DNA from: Methanobacterium bryantii
GTDB taxonomy: Archaea; Methanobacteriota; Methanobacteria; Methanobacteriales; Methanobacteriaceae
Direction: 5' to 3'
Length of the DNA stretch: 64,000 nucleotides
NCBI RefSeq assembly: GCF_002287175.1
Contig: NZ_LMVM01000003.1
Location: forward strand, 24,782-88,781
Made by a program: the position numbers and the translations under genes. Shown piece by piece: positions 37,781 through 47,388 of this stretch. Numbering within the stretch: position 1 is the stretch's first letter; the number at the start of each line of letters is the position of its first letter. The notes below the pieces were generated by a model. The model ran no database searches. It was not told where the DNA came from and saw nothing but the letters and a program-made list of their open reading frames with translations.

Positions 37781-39216
37781 TTATAGGTATATTTCTAATT
37801 GCTTACGATTTGTAAATTTATTCTTGGGTTTATATTTCATAAGATATGGAAGTTCTGGTTTATACATTTCTAAAAGTCTAAAGATTTCGTCATCTTTTCC
37901 TGATGGAAACAAAAAATCCTGTTGAGGTGTTTTAAATAGTTCATTGAAGTCTTTTAGAACTATTTTACCAATAAGAAGATCTAAATAGTAATTTATTCCA
38001 TAATAACTAGATCCATATAAAAGTCCACATTTTTGGCGTTTAATTCTAAGTGGAACTGATAGATTAGCAGATCCGAAAAAATTTATGATATCTTCAGATG
38101 ATCGAATTCTTGTACCATCATTTCCTTTATAATTTAATGCTTCTGCAAATAAATAAATAACCGCATCATTACATTCATTAATATTTAAAGGTTCATAGCA
38201 CTGTTTATCTGACGAAAATTTATTTAATGCAAAGAAAAGTGCAATATTTATATCTGAAGTGACATCTAAACATGATGTGGGCATACCATAATGTTGCAAA
38301 ATCAAAGGTAAAGTATCATGTTTATAATGCATCGAAAACCATTGCCTAAAATCATCTGCTTCATCACTATTAATGGGTCATGTTGAATACAAAACATTAA
38401 CTCACCAAATTGTTTAGGATCTTCATTCAAAAGAACTTCAGTAAGCTTATTTTCAAAGCCATCCTTATGCTGATACCAATCAGGATTGTTAATTAGTACC
38501 CATAATATAAATGCCCACTCCCAGTGCATTGTAGCTCCCCATGCCCATTTTACACTAGAAAACTTTTCATCATTTAACGCAAGGCGAGATAAAGAGGGTA
38601 AAAGCGAAATATCTCCTTTTTTATCATTGTTATACCCTAACCAGTCACTTATACCTGCGTTTCGTTTTAAATAATACTCTTTAGGTTGACCCCTAAACCA
38701 AAGAGCATGTTGGCCACTTTGTGTTTCCTGTAAATCATGATTAATTTTTGATATCAATAAATTTAGCTCCTCTTGAGATTTAGGATACCAAATAGGTATA
38801 GAAAAATCAAGAACCCTCTCTTTAGAGTCAGATAATTTTGATAGCTTTTGACGGATTTCTAATAAATCAAGTCTTTCCACATCTGCAACTGTATGTACAT
38901 TTGGAAAACCCCTAGGCACAACACTATGCACTTTTGGATAATTCATTAATAGAAGATTGTGCACTTTTGGAAACCCCATGAATATCTTACGGTTATACCA
39001 ACGGTCTTTTATAAAATGATAGTTAAAAGGATCATCTTTAACTAAAGATTTATTAAATATGGCTACACCATTCTCATAAGCTTCTGTTGCTCTATTTCTA
39101 TCAAAACCAAATATAGACTGAATAAAAGGAACTTGTTGCTCCTGTTTGAGCCAGTCTTCAATAATAAAACGTCCAGCATCACCAAATGGAAAATCAAGTG
39201 AACTTCCTAAATGCAT
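37781..39216 (-). pseudogene. FRG-domain protein, frameshifted
   Basis: Two overlapping frames together give one protein of about 480 residues. The first part (start ATG 39216, GGAGGT upstream) contains LWFRGQPKEYYLKRNAG. The second contains LQHYGMPTSCLDVTSDINIALFFAL, the FRG domain's conserved HYGxPTxxLDxT core. The break lies near 38370-38380: reading the second frame upstream gives PINSDEADDFRQWFSMHYKHD, which belongs between the parts. A one-base change would restore the gene. FRG domains occur in prophages and antiviral islands as presumed toxin or effector modules. It precedes the MCM-like fusion and is probably co-transcribed with it. Sequencing error, decay or programmed frameshift are all possible. 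Confidence 0.75.
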
Positions 39217-39445
39217 ATTATAAACCTCCAAATTTACACAGAAAAACGATAATAAATATACTTCTTTAAATGATTTTTAATTATTTTACATGCATAATAA
39301 ATTCTAATTCTTTTTTTATGAATAAATTCTAAGTATCATTTTATTTAGTTTACCATTTTTTGTCAAAATCCTTATTAATTTTAAGATTATTTTTATAATC
39401 ATATTAATCAAGTTATTCTAAAAATAAAATAGCAATAGGTGTATT

Positions 39446-40173
39446 ATGGCAATAAATATCATGAATTAGGGTTAATAATTGATAAAAGCTTAAAAGATGG
39501 CACTAAACTGTATAGATATATAAGTTTAAGTCAATTTCTTTCTTTTATTGAAACAAAGAAGATAATATTAAATAACATATAACTGGGAAGATACTTGGAG
39601 GCACCTCTTGGTAAGCTTCCGGTAACTATGAATGGAGAGTTGGGACCTGCTTTTTGGTCTATAACTGATGATATGTTTGGGCAGTGCTGGAGCTTAAATG
39701 GTAACTCAGAGGCAATGCGGAGAATATATTCTCCATATAAAGAAAAGATATTATTGCAAACTTCAGTAAAAAAGTTTGAATTGATTAAAAATCAAATAAA
39801 ATATGGAATGTTAGCTCCTGTAACTTATTATAAAAATTTATTGAGGGAACTTAAACATATTGAAACACTCTCATTTCCTATAAATTCATATAAATATGGA
39901 TTTTTAAAGAGAAATGCGTTTGAACATGAAAAAGAAGTGAGAATAATCACTTTAATTGATAATAAGTATAGAAGTGAAAACTGTAACTACATAGAAATTG
40001 AACTTGATCCTTTAAAATTTATAGATGGTATAATCATTGATCCTCGCGCAAGTAATCAACATGTAGATTTAATTAAAAAATATTGTAAAAGAGCAGGATT
40101 TACAATTATTCCTGAAAAATTAGATCTTTATTCTGATATTTATGAGAAAACTGGAATATTTTTTAAGCCTTAA
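39446..40173 (+). pseudogene. DUF2971-family gene, decayed at the 5' end
   Basis: The readable part (39595-40173, 192 codons) has the DUF2971 features: WSLNGNSEAMRRIYSPY, VTYYKNLL, and a late KRNAFEHEKEVRII. Upstream, another frame gives KLYRYISLSQFLSFIETKKI, the usual opening of the family (YRYISL), but it ends in TAA near 39580. The expected NWEDTW is in a third register. At least two or three small indels separate ATG 39446 (ribosome site AGGTG) from the rest. DUF2971 proteins are common in defence and prophage islands; function unknown. Confidence 0.65.
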
Positions 40174-40215
40174 TAGTTGTAATTTCATAAATAATTTGTA
40201 TTAATGTCTGCTACT

Positions 40216-41928
40216 TTAGAGTTTCATATCTAGATAATTTGTTAATATAGTGTTGAATCGATGTGGATATGTTAAAATGAAAAAATGTAAGAAAGCATCG
40301 TTTTTTGTATAAAAAGGTTCATCACACTTATTGGCTTTTCCTACCAAATCACTCCATTTAGCTGGAGTATCAGGATATTCTTCATGATATTTTCCATTTT
40401 GTGTAAACCAAGCAAATAAATCTTCTGTATTATCCATTTCAAAAGATTCTAAAAATATATTGGATAAATCGTGCCAATTTTTTTCTAGTAAATCTTTTTT
40501 ATCCCTTCGTACAAGCATTAAAATTAGTGATTCTAAAACAAAAGAACTACCACAGAATTGCTTAAAATCCATATTTTTTAGATTAGATTTATCTAGAACA
40601 TCAAGTAATGCTTTATTAACACTATTTGGATTTTTACCAACATTCATAATTTCTGGAAGTGCCTCTTGGAGAGTTTTGGAAGTATCTATATCTATAATTT
40701 CTTTTAACAGCGCATAAATGCTTTCTATTTCTAAATCTAATCTAGATATACATTCAAGGACATCCTTTGCACTATAATATGGATTTGCGATTCCATAATT
40801 GTTTCGAGGTTGATTTTTCTCTATTATCTGGATGAAAATATCTTCTAAAATTTCTTCAGCTAAATCATTTTCTTTATTTAGTTCTAAATATTTGATTAGA
40901 TTAAAATAATATGGAAAAGCAGATTCACCCCAAAAAAACAGATTGTTTATATTATCCTTTATTAATTTAAAAACATCATTATCGAAAATATAACTACTTT
41001 CAGATTTAAAATAATATATCTCTAAAGCTGCTAAAGTGCCAATTACCATTAAAATTCTTGAATTATATATTTTTCTATTTTCGCCTACTATACTGCCTTC
41101 AGCAAAATCAGTTTTACTTAAGATTTCTTCTTTTAGCAACAGTAAATTCCGTTCTATTTCTGAAAGGATTAGATTAAAGGATTCAATCCATAATTCTTCT
41201 TTTAGTTTTGTTCTTTCAACAAATCTTATTACAGAAGATGCTAAACAGGTCCAAGCTTCAAATAATGCATAATAATTATTTTCGCGCTGAAAAGGATCTA
41301 ATAAATAGCTTACAATGATTAAACTACTACTAATTGCATTGGATCTATCTGATTTCCTTTTAGGAATCTTTTTAAAAATAATATGATCTAGAAAATCTAA
41401 AAACTGTTCTTTGGGTAAAAAATCTTTTCCATCTAGTGTGAGAAGGTCTAAAAATAGATAAAAATCATCAAATTCTTTAGGAATGAATTTTCCTTGTGCA
41501 TCAATAAATATTTTAAGTAAATTGTTTTTATCACAAATATTTAATTTTTCATAGCCACGTTTAACATACTCTTTATTATACTTATTAATTTTCTCATTAG
41601 CAAATGAGTCAACTAGGCCGTTTGTAACTAAATATGATTTATGGAGTTTATCCGGATCAAAAGAAGGGTGATCAATACTTATTTCAACTAACTCATCAAT
41701 TTGTGATTTAATTTTTCCATATTCTGTTGTATTGATATCTCCTCCTTTAAGTTGAAACGCGAAATAATTGTTATTAGAATCTATTGAAATGACATCTTTT
41801 CCATGTTCAAGAGGTCCATGTGTTTTAAAAACGTGATGTCCCTCGTTTAAAAGTACTTGACAAAATGCTACAAGATAATTAATTTCATTTGTATTAATCA
41901 ACCAATTTTCTATTGCTTTCTCTATCAT
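40216..41928 (-). CDS. PD-(D/E)XK-like nuclease domain with large helical C-terminal region
   Basis: 570 residues from ATG 41928. The N-terminal 65 residues carry a restriction-endonuclease-fold signature: GHHVFKTHGPLEHGKDVISI with D45, then FAFQLKGG with Q59-L-K61, the D...QxK variant seen in Mrr-like enzymes. The remaining 500 residues are almost entirely helical, without recognised motifs, and could be a target-sensing or oligomerisation scaffold. The gene start overlaps the end of the upstream gene by 35 bases, so the two are translated as a unit. A TTG eight codons earlier is an alternative start. Predicted nuclease of a two-component defence system; the target is unknown. Confidence 0.6.
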   Translation of the reverse strand: MIEKAIENWLINTNEINYLVAFCQVLLNEGHHVFKTHGPLEHGKDVISIDSNNNYFAFQLKGGDINTTEYGKIKSQIDELVEISIDHPSFDPDKLHKSYLVTNGLVDSFANEKINKYNKEYVKRGYEKLNICDKNNLLKIFIDAQGKFIPKEFDDFYLFLDLLTLDGKDFLPKEQFLDFLDHIIFKKIPKRKSDRSNAISSSLIIVSYLLDPFQRENNYYALFEAWTCLASSVIRFVERTKLKEELWIESFNLILSEIERNLLLLKEEILSKTDFAEGSIVGENRKIYNSRILMVIGTLAALEIYYFKSESSYIFDNDVFKLIKDNINNLFFWGESAFPYYFNLIKYLELNKENDLAEEILEDIFIQIIEKNQPRNNYGIANPYYSAKDVLECISRLDLEIESIYALLKEIIDIDTSKTLQEALPEIMNVGKNPNSVNKALLDVLDKSNLKNMDFKQFCGSSFVLESLILMLVRRDKKDLLEKNWHDLSNIFLESFEMDNTEDLFAWFTQNGKYHEEYPDTPAKWSDLVGKANKCDEPFYTKNDAFLHFFILTYPHRFNTILTNYLDMKL

Positions 41929-42499
41929 TCCAATCTTTCCGCTTATTTTCAATTATTTCTTCTAGCTTTTTTTCATATTCTCCCATATGTCTAGGATTTT
42001 CTTTTAAATACTTTTGTAAACGTTTATCATGCTTTAAAACATCATTAGGATGCATGGCCAAGCTTGGCAAGAATGGATTACCCTTTTCATCAAAATCTAT
42101 CTGAATTTTTTCTAATCCATCTAAATAAATTTCGGTAATCAATTTTTTACTTGTATTAATTTGTGTTCCTGCTTTGGCAGTAGCAATATCTACTTCTTCA
42201 AGAACTTTTTTTGTCATTTTTTGTTGAAGTTCACTAACTGCATTCAAAGATTTTTCTAAATAAACTGAAAGTCCTTTATCTAATATTTCCTCAAGTTTAA
42301 GAGAAAAATTAGTGCTTGTTTCTTCAATTTCTCTTTCAACATAATCTCCACAATTATCAATAAATGAAATTCCACTACCTTCAAAACACCTTTTTTTATT
42401 AACTTTAGATAATAATGGACTTCCATAAGTTTTTTCACTTACAACTAGGGTTGTAGCATTTTCTATTTTTGTTTTAACAGAGGGAAAATCTGGAAGCAT
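41894..42499 (-). CDS. Hypothetical protein, first gene of the nuclease unit
   Basis: 201 residues. The first 60 include SEKTYGSPLLSKVNKKRCF; the middle is a long helix (FSLKLEEILDKGLSVYLEKS...VSELQQKMTKKVLEEVD); the end is basic and charged (YEKKLEEIIENKRKDWNDRE). No known family recognised. ATG has AAGGTG as a ribosome site. It is translationally overlapped with the nuclease gene, and the tight coupling implies a complex or a regulator-effector pair. Confidence 0.6.
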   Translation of the reverse strand: MLPDFPSVKTKIENATTLVVSEKTYGSPLLSKVNKKRCFEGSGISFIDNCGDYVEREIEETSTNFSLKLEEILDKGLSVYLEKSLNAVSELQQKMTKKVLEEVDIATAKAGTQINTSKKLITEIYLDGLEKIQIDFDEKGNPFLPSLAMHPNDVLKHDKRLQKYLKENPRHMGEYEKKLEEIIENKRKDWNDRESNRKLVD

Positions 42500-42688
42500 T
42501 TGAACACCTTCATGTTATATATTGTATGAATACTTTAATTTTAACAAACATATAATTTGGTAATCTGGGAACTGCTAAAAAGATTGATAAATCCTATAGA
42601 AATAATTCCTAAATTAACATCAAAAGAATAAATTCTTTAAAAGGTATTTTTACATTACATTCAATAAATTTAAGAAAATGATAATATC

Positions 42689-44533
42689 TTAATTATTTTT
42701 TTCCTTTAAACAATCTAAAAGTTGATTTAGATATAACACTTTTTTTGTAAGTATATGCTTTTTAATTAACTTTTGACATTCTATTTTCCCAGATAATTCG
42801 AATACGGCTTTATTAAACCATTCTTCAAACTGATGGATATTATTTTCTTCTAAATAGACATTTCCAATAGTTATTATTACATATATTTCAAATAAATTAG
42901 GTAATACAATGGTATATTTATTAAATTTCTTTTTTTCATAATTAAGATAACATGAAGCAATTTCTTCAATATCCCATGGTAATTCTTTATTTAAAAGTAT
43001 ACGTGTTATAATTGATTCAATTGAGCATTGTTTTAGTATATTTCCATATTTTTTCATAAAGTCTTTATGATTTGAGCTTTTAGGAAAAGTTTCGATAATT
43101 TGGTTTTGTGAAAGATATGAATTTATCATTGGCATATAATATTCCTTTTTAACAACGTATTTTAGGCCATTATCTAAAATATCATTATATTTATCTGAAA
43201 TAAGATATCTACTTGAATTTAAATATCCCGGGCTCGCCAAACTGTAATATAAACAATATAAAGAAATCATCGATGCTTCAAATTCTTTTTTTACACCTCC
43301 TTTCATTAATTTTTCTATCTTTAATGTTAAAGCTATTAAATTCTCCATTACATCATCATTTAAAAAAGAACCAGAAAGCATAGAAAGAAATTTAGAGAAA
43401 AAGTATACTGATTGATTAGATGTGAATTCATCAGCTTTCCAAATCCAATGTTTAGGATGTATTTCCATCGTAATTATTCCCGGAATATCCTTTCTCCAAT
43501 TATATTCTTCAGTTTCCAAACTTTCTTGTTTAGAAATAAAATTAGATATAACATGGTGAACCAAACGAGTTAATCCCCTAAATGTTAAGTAGGGTTCATT
43601 TTCCCAAAGAATTATGTCTCCATCTACTAATTGGGGGATTTTTAAGTGATTTTCTATTTCTTCTAATTTATGAACGTAACCTGACCTCATATCATATGCA
43701 TTTTTTAAAACACGTTCTAATTCTGATTTTTTAAGTGGATTTTTTATACCATCCGCATCCTCTAAGAAATATTTATCAGAAATATTTTGTAATGAAAAAG
43801 AAATAAAACGTTTCATTAGTTTCAATTCCTTACTATTTACCAATACTTCTTGAATTTCATTGATAGTAGTTTCTGATAAATTTTTTTCTTTAAAAAGTTT
43901 ATCAAGTTTATCTCTAATTGGAGGATCGTAACTTTCCCAATCTGGTTTAAAATTATCGTGTCTTTGACTCAATGACTCTAAACAATATATCATCATGGAA
44001 TATGCAAGATCCATATTATAATTTAAGAATTGTAGTGAATGTGAAAAGGCTTTAAGGCTTTCAATAACAGAAATATATGTTTTTCTAGGCAGCGAAATAA
44101 CTTTTTCGACGAAAATTACAAATTCTTCTATTTCCTTTTCATTGCTTTTTACAGGTAAATTAAAAAATCTAGACACAAATAGAGTAGGTATGAATTCATC
44201 AGCTGAATTTCTTGGTACATATCTACAATTCATCTCAACGTAATTTTTATCACTGTCAAAAAATGCTTGTAATCCAAAAGTACATAAAAGCTGAAATTGT
44301 TCCAAAATCTCAGAGTTACCAGCTTTTACCTTACCTGAACTTTTCTCAATTTGATGTTTATAATTAATTACATAAGATGAAGCAGATGAGATGTTTATAT
44401 CAACGGGTTCAATAGTAGCAATGCATGTTTCTATTGGGGTCCACCAATGAAAATTAGAATAAGTAATTCCAGTTCCTTTATGAGTGATTAATTCTTCATT
44501 TTTAAAAAATTTACCTGAAATAATCTGTAACAT
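42689..44533 (-). CDS. HEPN-domain protein (ApeA-like)
   Basis: 614 residues from ATG 44533, which has GAGGG nine bases upstream; a longer frame starts 11 codons earlier. A beta-rich N-terminal domain of about 130 residues precedes a helical region with LDYAYSMMIYCLESL-type helices. Residues 280-288 (DMRSGYVH) form the HEPN RNase motif Rx4H, with R283 and H288. This layout resembles ApeA-type HEPN proteins, in which the HEPN domain cuts RNA after phage infection. The last 300 residues are helical and unassigned. The gene shares its strand with the nuclease unit downstream and the transglutaminase-fold gene upstream. Confidence 0.6.
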   Translation of the reverse strand: MLQIISGKFFKNEELITHKGTGITYSNFHWWTPIETCIATIEPVDINISSASSYVINYKHQIEKSSGKVKAGNSEILEQFQLLCTFGLQAFFDSDKNYVEMNCRYVPRNSADEFIPTLFVSRFFNLPVKSNEKEIEEFVIFVEKVISLPRKTYISVIESLKAFSHSLQFLNYNMDLAYSMMIYCLESLSQRHDNFKPDWESYDPPIRDKLDKLFKEKNLSETTINEIQEVLVNSKELKLMKRFISFSLQNISDKYFLEDADGIKNPLKKSELERVLKNAYDMRSGYVHKLEEIENHLKIPQLVDGDIILWENEPYLTFRGLTRLVHHVISNFISKQESLETEEYNWRKDIPGIITMEIHPKHWIWKADEFTSNQSVYFFSKFLSMLSGSFLNDDVMENLIALTLKIEKLMKGGVKKEFEASMISLYCLYYSLASPGYLNSSRYLISDKYNDILDNGLKYVVKKEYYMPMINSYLSQNQIIETFPKSSNHKDFMKKYGNILKQCSIESIITRILLNKELPWDIEEIASCYLNYEKKKFNKYTIVLPNLFEIYVIITIGNVYLEENNIHQFEEWFNKAVFELSGKIECQKLIKKHILTKKVLYLNQLLDCLKEKNN

Positions 44534-44728
44534 GAAAATAACCCTCTGTTTTACAAAATATATCAATTTAAGGTATATTTTATATATTTACATTTATTAT
44601 TTAATTATATCTTTCAATGGATTATGCTCATTTTTCGTGTCAAATGAATATAACAAATTCCTTAAGTTCAACAATAATATTATTTAGTTCTTCTTCTTTT
44701 TAGGTCTTTTATACCATTCTGACTCCAA

Positions 44729-46708
44729 TTAGCTGAACCATCTTGGTGGATAAACTCCTTTACCTCTAATTTCCTCAACATCAATTATTTCAATATCTCC
44801 AGGATTATCTTGATTATATTTTTCATAGGTTCTCGTGCCATATTCAACTGCAGAAAAGAAATCAGATTCTCCCATAAAAGTTGCTTCTAAAAATATAAAT
44901 GAAGATGGAGACGAAAAACTCTTCCATCCCACGAAAGCATGATCTGGAGTAATAACTATCAACGGCTTTATATCAATATTTTCTAAGCAACTCGCAAAAA
45001 GAACAGATAAATCAATACAATTTCCAGAATTTTCAGATAATGTTTGTTTTGGAGATAAAATACGCTGAGTGGAAACATGTTCATTACTTCTAAAACTAAA
45101 ATGTCTACTGACATATCTTATGTCTTCGGAAATTGTATCGTATATTGCTTTAATTTCATTTGTCATGGAACTGTCATTGTTGAAAGCACCCATTGCACCA
45201 ATTTTTCGTGCAGCACTCGAAATAACTTTATCCACAGCAGGAGTATGTGGAGTAATCCATGAAACAACTAACTTACTTAAATCAACTGTCCAAGATTTCC
45301 CGGGATCTTCAATCTCCCATATCATGGTGTCTCTAGCTAAAACTTGAATTGATTCGTTGCGTCTTAAAATGGGTTTTCCTTCAGATTCTACTTTTATTCT
45401 CATTGAAGTATCCATTATATCATGTAATTTTTCAATTACATCAACATTTAAATTAGGTGTTATTCTGACAATTTCTTGACTATATGATCCAATAACAATA
45501 TCATTTTCAAATACATTAGATATTCCTTCTATTTCTGCGGTTATGGATGCACTAATAGTATGATCCGAATAATTAGAAACAATAACAATTGCTGGAGCAA
45601 ACTTTTCAGAATGTAACTTATAAATTGAATTATATATGCTTGATGGAATCGGATACGTAGTTACAAATGATAATGCTTCTTTTTCGACTTTAGGCATATA
45701 TTCAAAACTTAATTCTAATATTTTATATGAATCTAAATTAATTTTATTAGAAAATAATAGATTTTCAGTTGAACTATAACTAATATCTTCTATCATTTCG
45801 GGATCAGGTCCTTGATGTAATTTAATTGTATTAGTTGGATTATAAAGGGTTATACTTGGATCTTTAATTAATTCAAAACCTGGAGGAATAATGTAGTTTA
45901 TATCTTCAACAATTACATTTTTGAATGGAAAAAACAGTTTTAGTGGAAAATTAAGTTTTAAATTTGGATCAATGTTCATTTCTGGACGTGAAATAACAAA
46001 TTTTAATTTTAAATCCTTATTAAATGGTATTGGGCTAAAAATTGAATAATTACGCCCTAAAAAGCCAGAACCATTAATATATTCTTCTATTATATTTTCG
46101 CCAGATCTCCGCAGAGTTTTAGATTTTATATTGGAACATGGTAATCCCACAGTCCAATGAACATTACTATCTGTAAAATCTAAACTACTTCCATCAACTT
46201 CCAATTCCGTTTTTAAAGGATAAACTTTGTTTATATTTTCAGTAAAAACAAAAAATAGGGGGTGATAATCATATAGATATTCCATGTGATGATCAGATAG
46301 ATATTCCTGACTTCCCCAATTTTCTTCTTTTTTCCATCTTTCCTTAAAATAGATCTCCTCTGAAATTCGGTCAGATTTTAAGTTAAAAGTAACTTCAATA
46401 GATATAGTTTGTGAATTAAGGAATTTAATATTCAGATTTTTAACTATACATGTAACAAATTCGTAAATGTTAGATAAAAAACATTTTAAAGGTAAGCGTA
46501 TAGTTTCTCCATTATCCATCGTGAGCGATATATGGCTCATTCTAAATTCAAATAAATTTTCTTTCTCTTCTTCAGGGAAATTTCCACATAATACATTGCA
46601 ATAAGCCCACGACTGATTAGATTTACAACACCTACGACAAATTAAACTTTCTCCATGAGTTAAGCAGGGCATTTTGCCTTTCCGTTCACATAGTATACAT
46701 TTTTCCAT
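44729..46708 (-). CDS. Zinc-finger and transglutaminase-like domain protein
   Basis: 659 residues. The N-terminus has a compact cysteine cluster (CILCERKGKMPC, then LICRRCCKSNQSWAYCNVLC), likely binding two zinc ions. A large beta-rich middle follows. The C-terminal 150 residues are a transglutaminase-like cysteine-protease core: SGNCIDLSVLFASCL (Cys near residue 564), ITPDHAFVGW (His near 590) and IFLEATFMG (a candidate acidic third residue). Pre-core LSPKQTLSE fits the family. Such domains act as proteases or protein-modifying enzymes. In this island it may be activated by a neighbour, but that is inference. GGGA is the only ribosome-site trace before ATG. Confidence 0.65.
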   Translation of the reverse strand: MEKCILCERKGKMPCLTHGESLICRRCCKSNQSWAYCNVLCGNFPEEEKENLFEFRMSHISLTMDNGETIRLPLKCFLSNIYEFVTCIVKNLNIKFLNSQTISIEVTFNLKSDRISEEIYFKERWKKEENWGSQEYLSDHHMEYLYDYHPLFFVFTENINKVYPLKTELEVDGSSLDFTDSNVHWTVGLPCSNIKSKTLRRSGENIIEEYINGSGFLGRNYSIFSPIPFNKDLKLKFVISRPEMNIDPNLKLNFPLKLFFPFKNVIVEDINYIIPPGFELIKDPSITLYNPTNTIKLHQGPDPEMIEDISYSSTENLLFSNKINLDSYKILELSFEYMPKVEKEALSFVTTYPIPSSIYNSIYKLHSEKFAPAIVIVSNYSDHTISASITAEIEGISNVFENDIVIGSYSQEIVRITPNLNVDVIEKLHDIMDTSMRIKVESEGKPILRRNESIQVLARDTMIWEIEDPGKSWTVDLSKLVVSWITPHTPAVDKVISSAARKIGAMGAFNNDSSMTNEIKAIYDTISEDIRYVSRHFSFRSNEHVSTQRILSPKQTLSENSGNCIDLSVLFASCLENIDIKPLIVITPDHAFVGWKSFSSPSSFIFLEATFMGESDFFSAVEYGTRTYEKYNQDNPGDIEIIDVEEIRGKGVYPPRWFS

Positions 46709-47388
46709 TTAAATCCCTATTCATAATTATCTTTACATCTAATTCTAATATTTGCTTATAACAAATATGTTTTGCTATAATTCTAAAAGAACTAAATAAA
46801 TCATTAAAAATGAGAGTTTTATATTGCATGACAACCATTTTAATGAATTATCCGATTTTAGGTTAGAAAGATGGTGCATATCTCAAAGTGACTTTAAAAA
46901 AGACTCAAAGAGGACAATTTTACAGTATGAGTTGTTATTCAAGTAAGCATCATCCCAATCAGCAAGAGGAATTTCATAAATCAAGATTAATTTGATTAAT
47001 GACAATAGGGGATTTTACTTAAATTTTCCTGATTTTCTCTTTATTCCAGTGTATTTTTTCGTTTTATCCTCATATTGTTTTTTTATATTCACATATTGTA
47101 TGAATAGGCCATCTTAATCTATAATCAATGACAATATCTTTCCCATTAGTTTTTTTTTAATTACTTTTACGATAGTAGTACCCCCTTTATTTTTTAATTA
47201 GTTAAATTTTTAATTATTTCTTATATTTAACCGTAATAGAAAATTCATAGTCTCCCAATAAATAAACTGTAAAAACTACAGTTTATTAATAAATAAAATA
47301 AATATTAATTTAATTTATAACGTGGAAATAATATCTATAAATAGTTTATTTCCAGTATATTATCATAATTATATTTTAAGTGACCTAA
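46709..47388. other. Gene-free divergent region with a short coding-like fragment
   Basis: 680 bases between divergent genes. From 46800 to 46946 (+) an open frame reads FILHDNHFNELSDFRLERWC and continues to QYELLFK before TAA; it has no proper start. A following segment in another frame (SKHHPNQQEEFHKSRLI) is also coding-like. These look like scraps of a lost gene. The right end holds the HNH gene promoter; a TTTACAGTTTATT-type inverted repeat lies near 47264-47290 (AAACTGTAAA / ACTACAGTTT). Confidence 0.35.

Noticed and set aside
44484..44687. 67-codon plus-strand frame
   Set aside because: It lies over the start of the HEPN gene on the opposite strand, is Tyr/Ile-rich in its AT-rich second half and has no ribosome site.
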